Assembly (NCBI RefSeq): GCF_000760695.4
Contig: NZ_JHEG04000001.1
Span: 1,892,717 to 1,956,716, forward strand
DNA: 64,000 nucleotides
Source of the DNA: Tolypothrix bouteillei VB521301
Lineage (GTDB): Bacteria > Cyanobacteriota > Cyanobacteriia > Cyanobacteriales > Nostocaceae
Reading direction: 5' to 3'
Position 1 is the stretch's first letter, and the number at the start of each line of letters is the position of its first letter. Below are positions 1-8,957 of this stretch, in pieces. The position numbers were made by a program, and so were the translations under genes. A model generated the notes under the pieces. It did no database searches and was not told where the DNA came from. It was given only the letters and a program-made list of their open reading frames with translations.

Positions 1-2
1 AT

Positions 3-314
3 GTACCAATTGTTTTTGGACAAAAGTGGTTGTCGGCAATTCCTATCTTAGTTTTGATATGTCTTTCGGCTCTACCGCGTCCTTTTGCTATTGCTGCTTC
101 TTTACTACTCCAAGCTAGGGATAAAACTCACATCAACTTTTACTGGGATCTGATTTTCACGGTAATATTCGCATTTTCTTTACTGATTGCCGTGAAATGG
201 GGAATCTTTTGGGTAGCTGTAGCAGTACTTATGACTCATGGGTTAGCAATGCCTGTGTTTACTATTTGGGCTATCAAATACGTTTTTGTTAGAAAATCGC
301 CTTCACTAGTTTGA
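3..314 (+). CDS. C-terminal end of a polysaccharide flippase (Wzx/MATE-like), partial
   Basis: The reading frame is open from the left edge, so the gene begins outside the window and only about 103 C-terminal residues are visible. They include the stretch FGQKWLSAIPILVLICLSAL followed by an SLLLQA-type segment and two strongly hydrophobic helices. This resembles the C-terminal part of lipopolysaccharide or exopolysaccharide flippases, membrane proteins that move lipid-linked repeat units across the inner membrane. A downstream run of glycosyltransferase and nucleotide-sugar genes on the same strand fits that role. The family call rests on a short fragment and on context. Confidence 0.65.
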   Translation, partial: VPIVFGQKWLSAIPILVLICLSALPRPFAIAASLLLQARDKTHINFYWDLIFTVIFAFSLLIAVKWGIFWVAVAVLMTHGLAMPVFTIWAIKYVFVRKSPSLV

Positions 315-355
315 AGAAGTCTTGTCCTTGTTCTATTACATAGAGGTAAATTTTT

Positions 356-1345
356 GTGCCAACTATATCTGTTATCATCCCTGCTTATAACGCCGAACAT
401 ACTATCTTACAAACGATTGAGTCAGTTCAGCGACAAACTTTTTCAGATTTTGAAATAATTGTTATTGATGATGGTTCAACCGACAGGACTTTAGAAGTAC
501 TTAATGCGATCGCAGATTCTCGTCTCAAAATTTTTTCTTATGATAATGGTGGTTTACCAGTCGCTCGCAATCGTGGAATGGCTCGCGCCACTGGAGAATT
601 TCTAGCATTTCTTGATGCTGACGATTTATGGTCACCAGATAAGTTACAACTGCAACTTGCAGCCTTACAACAGCGTCCAGAAGCAGGTGTTGCTTATAGC
701 TGGACTCACTTTATGGACGAACAAGGAAAATCTTTTCATGCAGATGAGCCTATATATTTTGAAGGAAATGTTTATAGCAAGTTGTTAGTCAAAAATTTCC
801 TTGCTAGTGGCTCAAATCCTCTGATTCGCAAGCAAGCAATTGAGTCGGTAGGAGAATTTTATCCTCCTGCAGGAGGTTCTGCGGATTGGGATTATTGGGT
901 GCGATTAGCAGCACTTTGGCATTTTGTTGTTGTTCCCAAGCCCCAAATTTTTTATCGTCAATCTTCAAGCTCGATGTCGTCTAAGATGGAGTTTATGGAA
1001 AAATGCAAGCTCATTGTTCTCGAGCGAGCATTTCAAGCAGCACCTCCGGAATTCCAATCGCTCAAAAATCAGAGCTTAGCTAATGCCTATCAATATTCAG
1101 CCCACTTATGCTTAACACGTGTTCCCGGAATCGATGGAGTAAAGCAGGCTGGTCAGAAGTTGATGATGGCAATTCATGCTCATCCACAGACTTTACTGGA
1201 TAAAAAAACTCAAAAATTAATGTTGAAGTTTTTATTGAAACGAATAGTTTCGCCTAAAATTGCTAACAACTTTCTCCAAGGAATAAGCAAAGCTAGTGCT
1301 ACTGCTATTCGAGGCTCTCATGATGAGAAAGCTTCTATATCTTAG
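356..1345 (+). CDS. Family 2 glycosyltransferase
   Basis: The 329-residue product starts with ISVIIPAYNAE, the classic GT2 N-terminus, followed by the nucleotide-binding DDGS motif (about residues 39-42) and DADD (about residues 91-94), which would bind the metal and nucleotide sugar. The GT-A catalytic domain fills residues 1-230; the helical tail is not conserved. The start is GTG, preceded by a weak purine-rich site (TAGAGGTAAA). It would add a sugar to a lipid-linked glycan on the cytoplasmic side of the membrane. It lies 41 bp after the flippase fragment and 30 bp before the epimerase gene, so the three are probably cotranscribed. Donor and acceptor cannot be read from the sequence. Confidence 0.9.
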   Translation: MPTISVIIPAYNAEHTILQTIESVQRQTFSDFEIIVIDDGSTDRTLEVLNAIADSRLKIFSYDNGGLPVARNRGMARATGEFLAFLDADDLWSPDKLQLQLAALQQRPEAGVAYSWTHFMDEQGKSFHADEPIYFEGNVYSKLLVKNFLASGSNPLIRKQAIESVGEFYPPAGGSADWDYWVRLAALWHFVVVPKPQIFYRQSSSSMSSKMEFMEKCKLIVLERAFQAAPPEFQSLKNQSLANAYQYSAHLCLTRVPGIDGVKQAGQKLMMAIHAHPQTLLDKKTQKLMLKFLLKRIVSPKIANNFLQGISKASATAIRGSHDEKASIS

Positions 1346-1375
1346 AAAGAGTGCAAATTTTAAGGAATATTAACA

Positions 1376-2380
1376 ATGAAAGTACTGGTTACTGGGGTTG
1401 CTGGATTTATTGGCTATCACTTAGCACAACGTCTTCTTCAAGAAGGGCTGGAAGTCTTTGGTATCGATAACTTTAATGATTACTATGATGTTAGGCTAAA
1501 AAAAGCTCGGTTAGAACGGCTAGTTCCTCACCCAGGGTTTAAATTTCAGTTTTTGGATTTAAGCGATCGCATTGGCGTTACCCAACTTTTCCAAAACTAC
1601 TCCTTCGACTACATAGTCCATCTTGCCGCCCAAGCAGGTGTACGCTACTCACTCGAAAACCCCTTGGCTTATGTAGACAGCAACATCACAGGTTTTATTA
1701 ATCTTCTAGAAGGATGTCGCCACAGTCAAATTCAGCATCTAGTGTTTGCCTCTTCGAGTTCTGTGTATGGTGCAAATACCAAAGTTCCCTTTGCTGTCAG
1801 CGATAATGTCGATCGCCCCGTCTCTCTTTACGCCGCTACCAAGAAAGCCAACGAACTGATGGCACATACTTACAGCCATCTTTACCAAATACCCATGACA
1901 GGATTGCGTTTTTTCACAGTCTACGGTCCTTGGGGACGACCAGACATGGCATATTTCAAATTCGTGCAAGCGATTGACCGAGGTAAGCCTATTGATGTCT
2001 ACAATTTTGGCACAATGCAACGAGATTTTACTTATATTGATGATATCATTGAGGGAGTATTTCGGGTAATGCACAGACCACCCCAAACAGCAAGCGTGCA
2101 AGGTAGTCAAGCACTTTATAAGCTTTACAACATTGGTAATAATCAACCAGTAGAGTTGATGACTTTTATTAAGGTTATTGAAAAGACTTTGGGTAAAGAA
2201 GCCAAGAAAAACTTCTTACCGATGCAACCAGGGGAAGTTTTGACTACCTACGCTGATGTGGACGACTTAATCCATGATGTGGGATTTAAGCCAACGACTT
2301 CAATTGAAGAAGGTATTCATCATTTTGTAAAATGGTATCGTGAATATATGGCGTCAAATCAGTTAACTAGCGTTCATTAG
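1376..2380 (+). CDS. NAD-dependent sugar-nucleotide epimerase, UDP-glucuronate 4-epimerase-like
   Basis: This is a 334-residue extended short-chain dehydrogenase with the NAD-binding motif GVAGFIG near residue 7, the FNDYYD segment typical of UDP-glucuronate 4-epimerases (CapI/GAE group), and the catalytic YAATKK motif around residue 150 preceded by SSSSVYG. The expected reaction is interconversion of UDP-GlcA and UDP-GalA. An AAGGA ribosome site precedes the ATG. Ugd, encoded at 5925 in the same locus, would supply the substrate. The subfamily call is by pattern; a dTDP-glucose dehydratase or another 4-epimerase is less likely. Confidence 0.85.
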   Translation: MKVLVTGVAGFIGYHLAQRLLQEGLEVFGIDNFNDYYDVRLKKARLERLVPHPGFKFQFLDLSDRIGVTQLFQNYSFDYIVHLAAQAGVRYSLENPLAYVDSNITGFINLLEGCRHSQIQHLVFASSSSVYGANTKVPFAVSDNVDRPVSLYAATKKANELMAHTYSHLYQIPMTGLRFFTVYGPWGRPDMAYFKFVQAIDRGKPIDVYNFGTMQRDFTYIDDIIEGVFRVMHRPPQTASVQGSQALYKLYNIGNNQPVELMTFIKVIEKTLGKEAKKNFLPMQPGEVLTTYADVDDLIHDVGFKPTTSIEEGIHHFVKWYREYMASNQLTSVH

Positions 2381-2579
2381 ACCATCCTTGGTCATTGGTC
2401 TTTTATTTTTTCATCCCTTTTCTAGCCCTGTCAAGGTAACTCATAAAATTTTGATACGGGTAGCCGATGCCTCAACTTCTTTCTCTGCGATCGCAGCGCC
2501 TAAAAGGTTCAAAAGTAATTTGTTAACCACAGAGATGTATAGCACACAGAGGTTTGAGAAGAGAGTTATAAGCGGATAT

Positions 2580-2654
2580 CCAGACGGATAGTTCTCTCAC
2601 CTGTATGGAATGCTATCAGCGGAAGATTGAGATTGTAGCCAGCAGATAGTATTT
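2580..2654 (+). promoter_or_regulatory. Two-part conserved element upstream of glycosyltransferase genes, copy 1
   Basis: CCAGACGGATAG (2580-2591) is followed by TAGCCAGCAGATAGTATTT (2636-2654). The same two blocks, 12/12 and 18/19 identical, occur at 15417-15501 ahead of the wecB-like gene. Both copies are noncoding, on the same strand as the glycan gene downstream and at similar internal spacing (56 and 66 nt between block starts). The rest of 2381-2728 holds no credible gene. I infer a shared promoter or regulator-binding region; the factor is unknown. Confidence 0.45.
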
Positions 2655-2728
2655 CCATTGCTATATCAAAGATTAGTTTATTAACAGTACAACTTAAGAG
2701 CGTGACTGAAATAAAGTCGGTCTTAAAG

Positions 2729-3763
2729 ATGAAAAAAATTTCTGTAATTATTCCAGTATACGCAGCAGAAAAATATATAGCTGCTACACTGCAGTCAGTG
2801 TTGGAACAAACTTATAAAAATTTTGAAGTTATCATTGTTGATGATGGTTCCCCAGACCGCAGTATAGAAATTTGCCGACAGTTTACAGACTCTAGAATTA
2901 AAATTATTCACCAGGAAAATCGCGGTTTAGCTGGAGCTAGAAATACTGGTATTCGTCATGCGAAAGGAGAATATCTGGCTTTGATAGATGCTGACGATTT
3001 GTGGTTACCAGAAAAGCTAGAAAAACATATCGAGCATCTTGATAAATCGCCAGATGTGGGAGTAAGCTTTAGCCTCTCGGCTTTTATCAATGAAGTTGGG
3101 CAACCTTTAGGAACTTACCATTTGCCCAAACTGAGTGGAATTACTCCACCTTATTTACTTTGCCACGATCCGGTTGGAAATGGCTCTGCTGGAGTCTATC
3201 GACGAGAAGTGTTTGAAAGTATTAAGTTTCAGGATAACATTCATGGTTTTGTAGAAGACTTCTACTTTGAAGAACGCTTTCGTATGTCACAGGACATGGA
3301 ACTTCTGCTACGTATAGCGCTTCAGACTCCTTGGCAAATTGAGGGGATTCCTGAAGCTCTAACGCTTTACCGAGTCATTGATGGAACACTTTCATGCAAC
3401 TGGTTTAAGAAAATAGAAGCTTGGGAAAAGGTGATTGAGCGAGTAAGCTCCTACGCGCCCGAATTGATGGCACAGCGAGCAAATCAATCTAGAGCTTATC
3501 AAATGCGGCATTTAGCTCGTAGAGCAGTACGACTGCAAGCAGAAGGAGTTGTAGCTGTGAAATTAATTAATCGGGCGCTAGCGACTCACTGGCGCATCTT
3601 GGTTGAAGAACCACGTCCTACATTTATGACTTTCGTAGCAGCTTATTTGCTTTGGCTCCTACCCCCATCTGCTTACACCAATATAGAGAAGGTTGTAGCA
3701 AAAATTACAGGAACGCTCCAAAGACGATACATTCTTGAAAGTCCTTCCCGATCTACAACCTAA
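2729..3763 (+). CDS. Family 2 glycosyltransferase, tandem paralog A
   Basis: The product is about 344 residues when started at the ATG of MKKISVIIPVY; a GTG nine codons upstream at 2702 is possible, but the GT2 fold begins at this ATG. GT2 motifs are VDDGSPDRSIEICRQF and LIDADDLWLPEKLEKH. It is closely similar over its whole length to the next gene, including the segments GARNTGIRHAKG, VGVSFSxSAFI and ARRAV, which indicates a tandem duplication. Its C-terminus contains a hydrophobic stretch (FVAAYLLWLLPPSAY), perhaps a membrane anchor. It probably transfers a sugar during exopolysaccharide assembly. Confidence 0.9.
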   Translation: MKKISVIIPVYAAEKYIAATLQSVLEQTYKNFEVIIVDDGSPDRSIEICRQFTDSRIKIIHQENRGLAGARNTGIRHAKGEYLALIDADDLWLPEKLEKHIEHLDKSPDVGVSFSLSAFINEVGQPLGTYHLPKLSGITPPYLLCHDPVGNGSAGVYRREVFESIKFQDNIHGFVEDFYFEERFRMSQDMELLLRIALQTPWQIEGIPEALTLYRVIDGTLSCNWFKKIEAWEKVIERVSSYAPELMAQRANQSRAYQMRHLARRAVRLQAEGVVAVKLINRALATHWRILVEEPRPTFMTFVAAYLLWLLPPSAYTNIEKVVAKITGTLQRRYILESPSRSTT

Positions 3764-3846
3764 TGTAAAGACTCATGAGTGTTGGTCTCTACATACCTGA
3801 AATTCTTACCCATATCGTTCTACTACAGAATAAGGTGATTGTTCAA

Positions 3847-4881
3847 ATGAAAACTGTCTCTGTTATCATACCAGTATATAAAGCTGAAAAATATATTGCT
3901 GCTACAGTACAATCTGCTCTTGACCAAACTTATAAAAATATTGAAATTCTCATTATTGACGATGGTTCTCCTGATAGAAGTATAGAAATTTGTCAGCAAT
4001 TCGCAGATCCCAGAATTAGGATTATTCGTCAAACAAATCGTGGCTTACCAGGTGCAAGAAATACTGGTATTCGCCATGCCAAAGGAGATTATTTGACACT
4101 TCTAGATGCTGACGACCTTTGGCTACCAGAAAAATTAGAAAAACATGTTCAACATTTAAATAATTCACCTAACGTAGGGGTCAGCTTTAGCCGTTCTGCA
4201 TTTATCGATGACAATGGCAAGCCCTTGGGTATTTATCAAATGCCTCAAATTGAGGGCATTACTTCAGCAATTATCCTTTGCCGAAATCCCATTAGCAATG
4301 GTTCTGCTGCTGTCATTCGCAGAGAAGTTTTTGAGGCGATAAAATTCCAAGACGATCTTTACGGTACTGTTGAGGATTTTTACTTTGATGAGCGATCGCG
4401 CCATACAAATGGCGACTCAACAGATGTTGAATGTTGGTTTCGGATGTCTGTTAAAAGTAATTTACAAATAGAGGGTATTCCTGAAGCCCTGACCTTATAT
4501 AGGGTAAATTCAGGAGGACTTTCAGCAAACTTACTTAAGCAATTAGACTCTTGGGAATTGATGCTGAATAGAGCCCGTTTATACGCTCCAGAAATAGTTA
4601 ACCAATGGGCAACATTAGCAAGAGCTTATCAGTTGAGGTATTTAGCCCGCCGGGCAGTTACGCTGCAAGACAGTGCAATGGCAGTAAAACTAGTCAATCA
4701 GGCTCTGAAAACCAACTGGCGTATTTTTTTCAACGAACCCCGTCGAACGCTTTTGACTGTAGGTGCTGCATATTTCTTGTTACTGTTGCCTCAGTCTCTG
4801 TACAGCCAAATTGAATCTCTTGCTTTAAAAACAACAGGCGCAACCCAGAAACGCCGCATTATGCAAGAGCAGTCTAGTTAG
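3847..4881 (+). CDS. Family 2 glycosyltransferase, tandem paralog B
   Basis: I place the start at the ATG of MKTVSVIIPVYKAEKY, about 9 nt after an AAGGTGA ribosome site; an in-frame ATG at 3775 would add 24 residues absent from the paralog. The 344-residue protein carries the DDGSPDRSIEICQQF and LDADDLWLPEKLEKH motifs and the same C-terminal hydrophobic segment as the preceding gene (YFLLLLPQSLYSQIE). The two genes are 83 bp apart and are clear duplicates that have diverged, especially around residues 195-215, where this copy has an extra SRHTNGDSTD-like insert. Different acceptor specificity is plausible but not shown. Confidence 0.9.
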   Translation: MKTVSVIIPVYKAEKYIAATVQSALDQTYKNIEILIIDDGSPDRSIEICQQFADPRIRIIRQTNRGLPGARNTGIRHAKGDYLTLLDADDLWLPEKLEKHVQHLNNSPNVGVSFSRSAFIDDNGKPLGIYQMPQIEGITSAIILCRNPISNGSAAVIRREVFEAIKFQDDLYGTVEDFYFDERSRHTNGDSTDVECWFRMSVKSNLQIEGIPEALTLYRVNSGGLSANLLKQLDSWELMLNRARLYAPEIVNQWATLARAYQLRYLARRAVTLQDSAMAVKLVNQALKTNWRIFFNEPRRTLLTVGAAYFLLLLPQSLYSQIESLALKTTGATQKRRIMQEQSS

Positions 4882-4940
4882 TTCTGGAGTTTCTCTTCCC
4901 AGTTTTAAGCTAGGGTTTTTTAAGGTCCTTCAAGGTTTTT

Positions 4941-5891
4941 ATGAGAATATTAGTAACTGGCGGTGCTGGATTTATTGGTTCCCATCTTATCGACCGATTG
5001 ATGGTAGAGGGACACGAAGTGATTTGCTTGGATAACTTCTACACTGGTCATAAGGAGAATATCCTGAAGTGGATGGAGCATCCATACTTTGAACTTATCC
5101 GTCATGATATCACTGAACCAATTCGGTTAGAAGTCGATCAAATTTATCACCTAGCGTGTCCTGCTTCTCCGGTACACTACCAGTACAACCCAGTCAAGAC
5201 TGTTAAAACCAACGTGATGGGGACATTAAACATGCTAGGGCTGGCCAAGCGTGTGAAAGCCCGATTTCTCTTAGCATCAACATCAGAAGTGTACGGCGAT
5301 CCAGAAGTTCATCCCCAATCAGAAGAGTACTGGGGTAACGTCAATTCAATTGGAATTCGCTCTTGCTACGACGAAGGCAAACGGATTGCTGAAACTCTCG
5401 CTTTTGACTATCACCGACAAAATGATGTCGCAATTCGGGTTGCCCGGATCTTCAATACCTATGGTCCGAGAATGCTGGAAAACGATGGTCGAGTGGTTAG
5501 CAATTTTGTTACTCAAGCATTGCGGGACATACCTTTAACCGTGTATGGTGATGGTTCGCAAACCCGCAGTTTTTGCTATGTTTCAGACTTAGTAGAAGGG
5601 CTAATACGGCTGATGAATGGCGATCGCATTGGTCCTATTAATTTAGGAAATCCAGAAGAATACACCATTTTAGAATTGGCTACTGCTGTTCAAGAGTTAG
5701 TAAATCCCAAAGCACAGATTAACTTTAAACCACTGCCTCAAGACGATCCGCGCCGCCGCCGCCCAGATATTACACGAGCCAGGACTTACCTCAACTGGGA
5801 ACCTCATGTTCCTTTGAAAGAAGGGTTAAAACTAACAGTAGAAAATTTCCGGGATCGCATAACTGAGAAGAAAATGTCTGCGGTCAGTTAG
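4941..5891 (+). CDS. uxs: UDP-glucuronate decarboxylase (UDP-xylose synthase)
   Basis: The 316-residue extended SDR has [10 protein letters not shown] for NAD binding, the family-specific segments [18 protein letters not shown] and [16 protein letters not shown], the catalytic Thr/Ser-Glu region [14 protein letters not shown], and SCYDEGKR, whose Tyr and Lys are catalytic. These together are diagnostic of UDP-glucuronate decarboxylase, which oxidises and decarboxylates UDP-GlcA to UDP-xylose. It lies 33 bp upstream of ugd, which makes its substrate, so the pair forms a two-step UDP-Glc to UDP-Xyl module, most likely for xylose-containing exopolysaccharide. Confidence 0.93.
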   Translation: MRILVTGGAGFIGSHLIDRLMVEGHEVICLDNFYTGHKENILKWMEHPYFELIRHDITEPIRLEVDQIYHLACPASPVHYQYNPVKTVKTNVMGTLNMLGLAKRVKARFLLASTSEVYGDPEVHPQSEEYWGNVNSIGIRSCYDEGKRIAETLAFDYHRQNDVAIRVARIFNTYGPRMLENDGRVVSNFVTQALRDIPLTVYGDGSQTRSFCYVSDLVEGLIRLMNGDRIGPINLGNPEEYTILELATAVQELVNPKAQINFKPLPQDDPRRRRPDITRARTYLNWEPHVPLKEGLKLTVENFRDRITEKKMSAVS

Positions 5892-5924
5892 TAAGTGAAA
5901 TAAAAATTTAGAGGAACAAAGAAT

Positions 5925-7316
5925 ATGCGCGTTTGTGTTATTGGTACTGGATACGTAGGTTTGGTAACAGGTGCTTGCTTGGCACATATTGGTCATCATG
6001 TCATCTGTGTAGATAACAACGAAGAAAAAGTTAAATTAATGAAGGCTGGTCAAGCACCAATTTTCGAGCCCGGTCTATCGGAAATTATGCAATCAGCCAT
6101 TCAGTCTGGAAACATTGAATTCACTACGGATATGAGTGCAGGAGTCACTCATGGTGAAATTCTGTTTATTGCGGTAGGGACACCTCCTTTACCTACAGGC
6201 GAAAGCGATACTCGTTATGTAGAAGCTGTTGCTCGAGGAATTGGGGCGCATTTGAACGGAGGCTATAAAGTCATCGTCAATAAATCTACAGTACCCATTG
6301 GCTCTGGTGACTGGGTGCGGATGATTGTACTTGATGGCATTGCAGAACGTCAAAAGGTACTGGTTGCAGCAGGTGGTACTGGTAGTAGTCAGGCGGTTGT
6401 GGAGAAGCTACCCTTGTTTGACGTAGTTAGCAATCCAGAGTTTTTGCGCGAAGGGTCAGCCGTGTATGATACCTTTAATCCCGATCGAATTGTATTGGGT
6501 AGCAATAGCCCGAAAGCGATCGCCATGATGAAGGAACTGTACGCCCCCATTGTGGAACGAAAGTTTGCGACTGACCCATCTTTACCATCAGTACCTGTCG
6601 TTGTGACTGACCTCAGTTCTGCTGAGATGATCAAATACGCTGCTAATGCATTTTTGGCAACTAAGATTAGCTTTATTAATGAAGTTGCTAATATTTGCGA
6701 TCGCGTTGGGGCTGATGTCACCCAAGTTGCTAAAGGAATTGGTTTAGACTCCCGTATCGGTCACAAATTTTTGCAAGCTGGTATCGGTTGGGGTGGTTCC
6801 TGTTTCCCCAAAGATGTCTCTGCTCTCATTCACACTGCTGATGACTATGGCTACGAGGCTCATCTGCTGAAAGCTGCGGTAAGTATCAACCAACGTCAGC
6901 GCTCGATCGCCATCGAAAAACTTCAGCAGGTTCTAAAAATCCTTAAAGGCAAAACAGTAGGACTGCTCGGTTTGACCTTTAAGCCCGATACAGATGATAT
7001 GCGCGATGCTCCAGCATTAAACTTGATAGAAAATCTCAACAGATTGGGCACTAAAGTTAAGGCATACGACCCTATTGTTTCACAAAGCGGTTTGCGTGAT
7101 GGTTTATCAGGCGTTCTAGTAGAAACCGATCCAGAACGTTTGGCTGATGGTTGCGATGCATTGGTACTGGTCACAGACTGGCAACAATTCCGCCATTTGG
7201 ACTATCGGAAGATGGCAACTTTAATGAACAGCCCTGTTATGATTGATGGTCGTAACTTCCTCAATCCTCAAGAATTACAACTCGCTGGATTCTATTATGT
7301 AGGAATTGGGCGATAA
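5925..7316 (+). CDS. ugd: UDP-glucose 6-dehydrogenase
   Basis: This 463-residue enzyme starts with MRVCVIGTGYVGLVTGACLA (NAD-binding Rossmann motif), has the NPEFLREGSAV substrate loop and the catalytic cysteine in GWGGSCFPKDV (near residue 290), and ends with the C-terminal UDP-binding domain (GLTFKPDTDDMRDAP). It oxidises UDP-glucose twice to UDP-glucuronate. An AGAGGAA ribosome site precedes the ATG. Ugd would feed both the decarboxylase immediately upstream and the 4-epimerase-like gene at 1376. Length and motifs are normal for the family. Confidence 0.96.
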   Translation: MRVCVIGTGYVGLVTGACLAHIGHHVICVDNNEEKVKLMKAGQAPIFEPGLSEIMQSAIQSGNIEFTTDMSAGVTHGEILFIAVGTPPLPTGESDTRYVEAVARGIGAHLNGGYKVIVNKSTVPIGSGDWVRMIVLDGIAERQKVLVAAGGTGSSQAVVEKLPLFDVVSNPEFLREGSAVYDTFNPDRIVLGSNSPKAIAMMKELYAPIVERKFATDPSLPSVPVVVTDLSSAEMIKYAANAFLATKISFINEVANICDRVGADVTQVAKGIGLDSRIGHKFLQAGIGWGGSCFPKDVSALIHTADDYGYEAHLLKAAVSINQRQRSIAIEKLQQVLKILKGKTVGLLGLTFKPDTDDMRDAPALNLIENLNRLGTKVKAYDPIVSQSGLRDGLSGVLVETDPERLADGCDALVLVTDWQQFRHLDYRKMATLMNSPVMIDGRNFLNPQELQLAGFYYVGIGR

Positions 7317-7691
7317 AACACGGATCTGCCTCTACTTTTTCACACTTGGGCTGTTTCTAGAAAAACATTTCTTCAACTCTCATGAGAATTCCTCTTCCTG
7401 ACTCCCGATTTTTAAGAGTAGTGAGAAAGGGTATTTGCAACTAGCAAGGGGCTTGCCAAGAAAAATATGCCAAATTTTCTGTAGTGGGGGCAGAACGCCC
7501 CTTCTACATTCTTGGGATAATTAATTTCCTGACAATCCTTAAAAGAGGTGTGTTTACAAAAGAATATACTTTTCTAACCTATGATAGAGGTTAAAAGTAC
7601 TGAAATATTGTAATCTGTGAAAATTAAAATGAGTATGTAATTAAGAAATGTTAAAGTTCCAAGTCTGAGTAGAGGTAGTTAGAAAAAATAA
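7317..7691. other. Gap after ugd with a short GC-rich hairpin
   Basis: No credible coding region. A hairpin of GGGGC and GCCCC (7487-7501, loop AGAAC) may help end the ugd transcript, but the U-tract after it is poor. The remainder is AT-rich and probably holds the promoter of the kinase gene at 7692. Confidence 0.4.
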
Positions 7692-8930
7692 ATGGCATCT
7701 ACACTCCCTTACAATGAATTGCAGAGACTCGCAGCCCTCCGTCAATACCAGATTTTGGACACTGCCCGTGAAGTTGCTTTCGATGACCTCACCCGTTTAG
7801 CAGCACAAATTTGTAACACTCCCATAGCTTTAATCACCTTGGTTGATGAGTATCGGCAGTGGTTCAAAGCTAAAATAGGATTGGATGTTGATTCAACCTT
7901 AAGGAAGGTGTCATTCTGTACCCACGCAATTTTGCAGCCAAATGACATTTTGATTGTTCCAGATACGTGGCTTGACAGTCGGTTCGCCACCAATCCTTTG
8001 GTCACGTCTGCGCCTCACATTCGGTTTTATGCTGGTGCTCCTCTGATTACACCAGAAGGATATGCACTGGGAACACTTTGTGTCATCGATCGGGTTCCAC
8101 GAGAGTTAAGTTTGGAACAAGTAGAAGCATTACGTGCCTTGAGCCATCAAGTTATAGCGCAATTGGAGTTAAGGCGCAATACAGACATTTTAACACGTAT
8201 ATCTACCTTGAATCGGCAGCAGATTGAAGATCTCATCTGTGCCTTTTCTCACGATTTGCGTACTCCTTTACTGGGCACTCGCAGTATTTTGCGTTCTATG
8301 CTAGGTGGAGCTTTTGGTCCCATAAGTGACCTTTTGCGAGATGTGCTTGAAGATTATTGTCAAACCAATGAAGACCTTCTCAAGCTTGTAGAAGCTCTTA
8401 TAGATATTTCTCGCTATAAAACCAATGTTGCTCAAAACCTTAATTGGGAAATCCTTAACTGGGAAAAAATCTTTGTTGGAGCGATTGCAGAAAGCCATAT
8501 CATTGCCAAGCAGAAATGCGAGATAACTTACAATATCTCTCCTTCATTACCAATAGTTTGTGGTGATGAGATAGAAATTCAGAGAGTGGTAGAAAATTTA
8601 CTTGATAATGCTATTAAAGTAAGCTTTGCAGATAAACAGGTTATCCTTGACATAGTACCACTTGGAGTGAACGAAGTCAAAATATCAGTACGCGACAAGG
8701 GACAGGGAATGACGCCCCAAGAACGAGAAAGGGTTTTCCATCGCCTAACTCAAGGACGAGGGCGGCTCAGCAGATCTGGTCCTGCGCTTTACTTGTGTCG
8801 CCAAATTGTAGAGGCTCATAGAGGTAACATTGGCGTCGAAAGCAATCTTGATGGCGGTAGCACTTTCTGGTTTACTCTGCCTGTCACTGAAGAAAGATCG
8901 AGATTGGAAGGACGAAACAGCTTTATATAA
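7692..8930 (+). CDS. GAF-domain sensor histidine kinase with an altered ATP lid
   Basis: A soluble 412-residue kinase. A GAF domain covers about residues 20-160 and the dimerisation/phosphoacceptor helix has FSHDLRTPLL with His187. The ATPase domain has an N box (LLDNAIKVS) and G1 DKGQGM (335-340). The G2 lid reads SGPALYL (362-368) where the paralog at 12284 has AGLGLYL, so the GLGL signature is lost. No membrane segment or signal peptide is visible, so it senses a cytoplasmic signal or ligand. It lies 27 bp upstream of the GH74 gene, which it may regulate. Reduced kinase activity, or function only as a heterodimer partner, is possible. Confidence 0.88.
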   Translation: MASTLPYNELQRLAALRQYQILDTAREVAFDDLTRLAAQICNTPIALITLVDEYRQWFKAKIGLDVDSTLRKVSFCTHAILQPNDILIVPDTWLDSRFATNPLVTSAPHIRFYAGAPLITPEGYALGTLCVIDRVPRELSLEQVEALRALSHQVIAQLELRRNTDILTRISTLNRQQIEDLICAFSHDLRTPLLGTRSILRSMLGGAFGPISDLLRDVLEDYCQTNEDLLKLVEALIDISRYKTNVAQNLNWEILNWEKIFVGAIAESHIIAKQKCEITYNISPSLPIVCGDEIEIQRVVENLLDNAIKVSFADKQVILDIVPLGVNEVKISVRDKGQGMTPQERERVFHRLTQGRGRLSRSGPALYLCRQIVEAHRGNIGVESNLDGGSTFWFTLPVTEERSRLEGRNSFI

Positions 8931-8957
8931 CTAATTAGATTTCAGAATTAATTTAAG

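Noticed and set aside
2388..2591. 67-residue open frame after the epimerase gene
   Set aside because: Composition is not protein-like, no ribosome site, and it covers the conserved noncoding two-block element.
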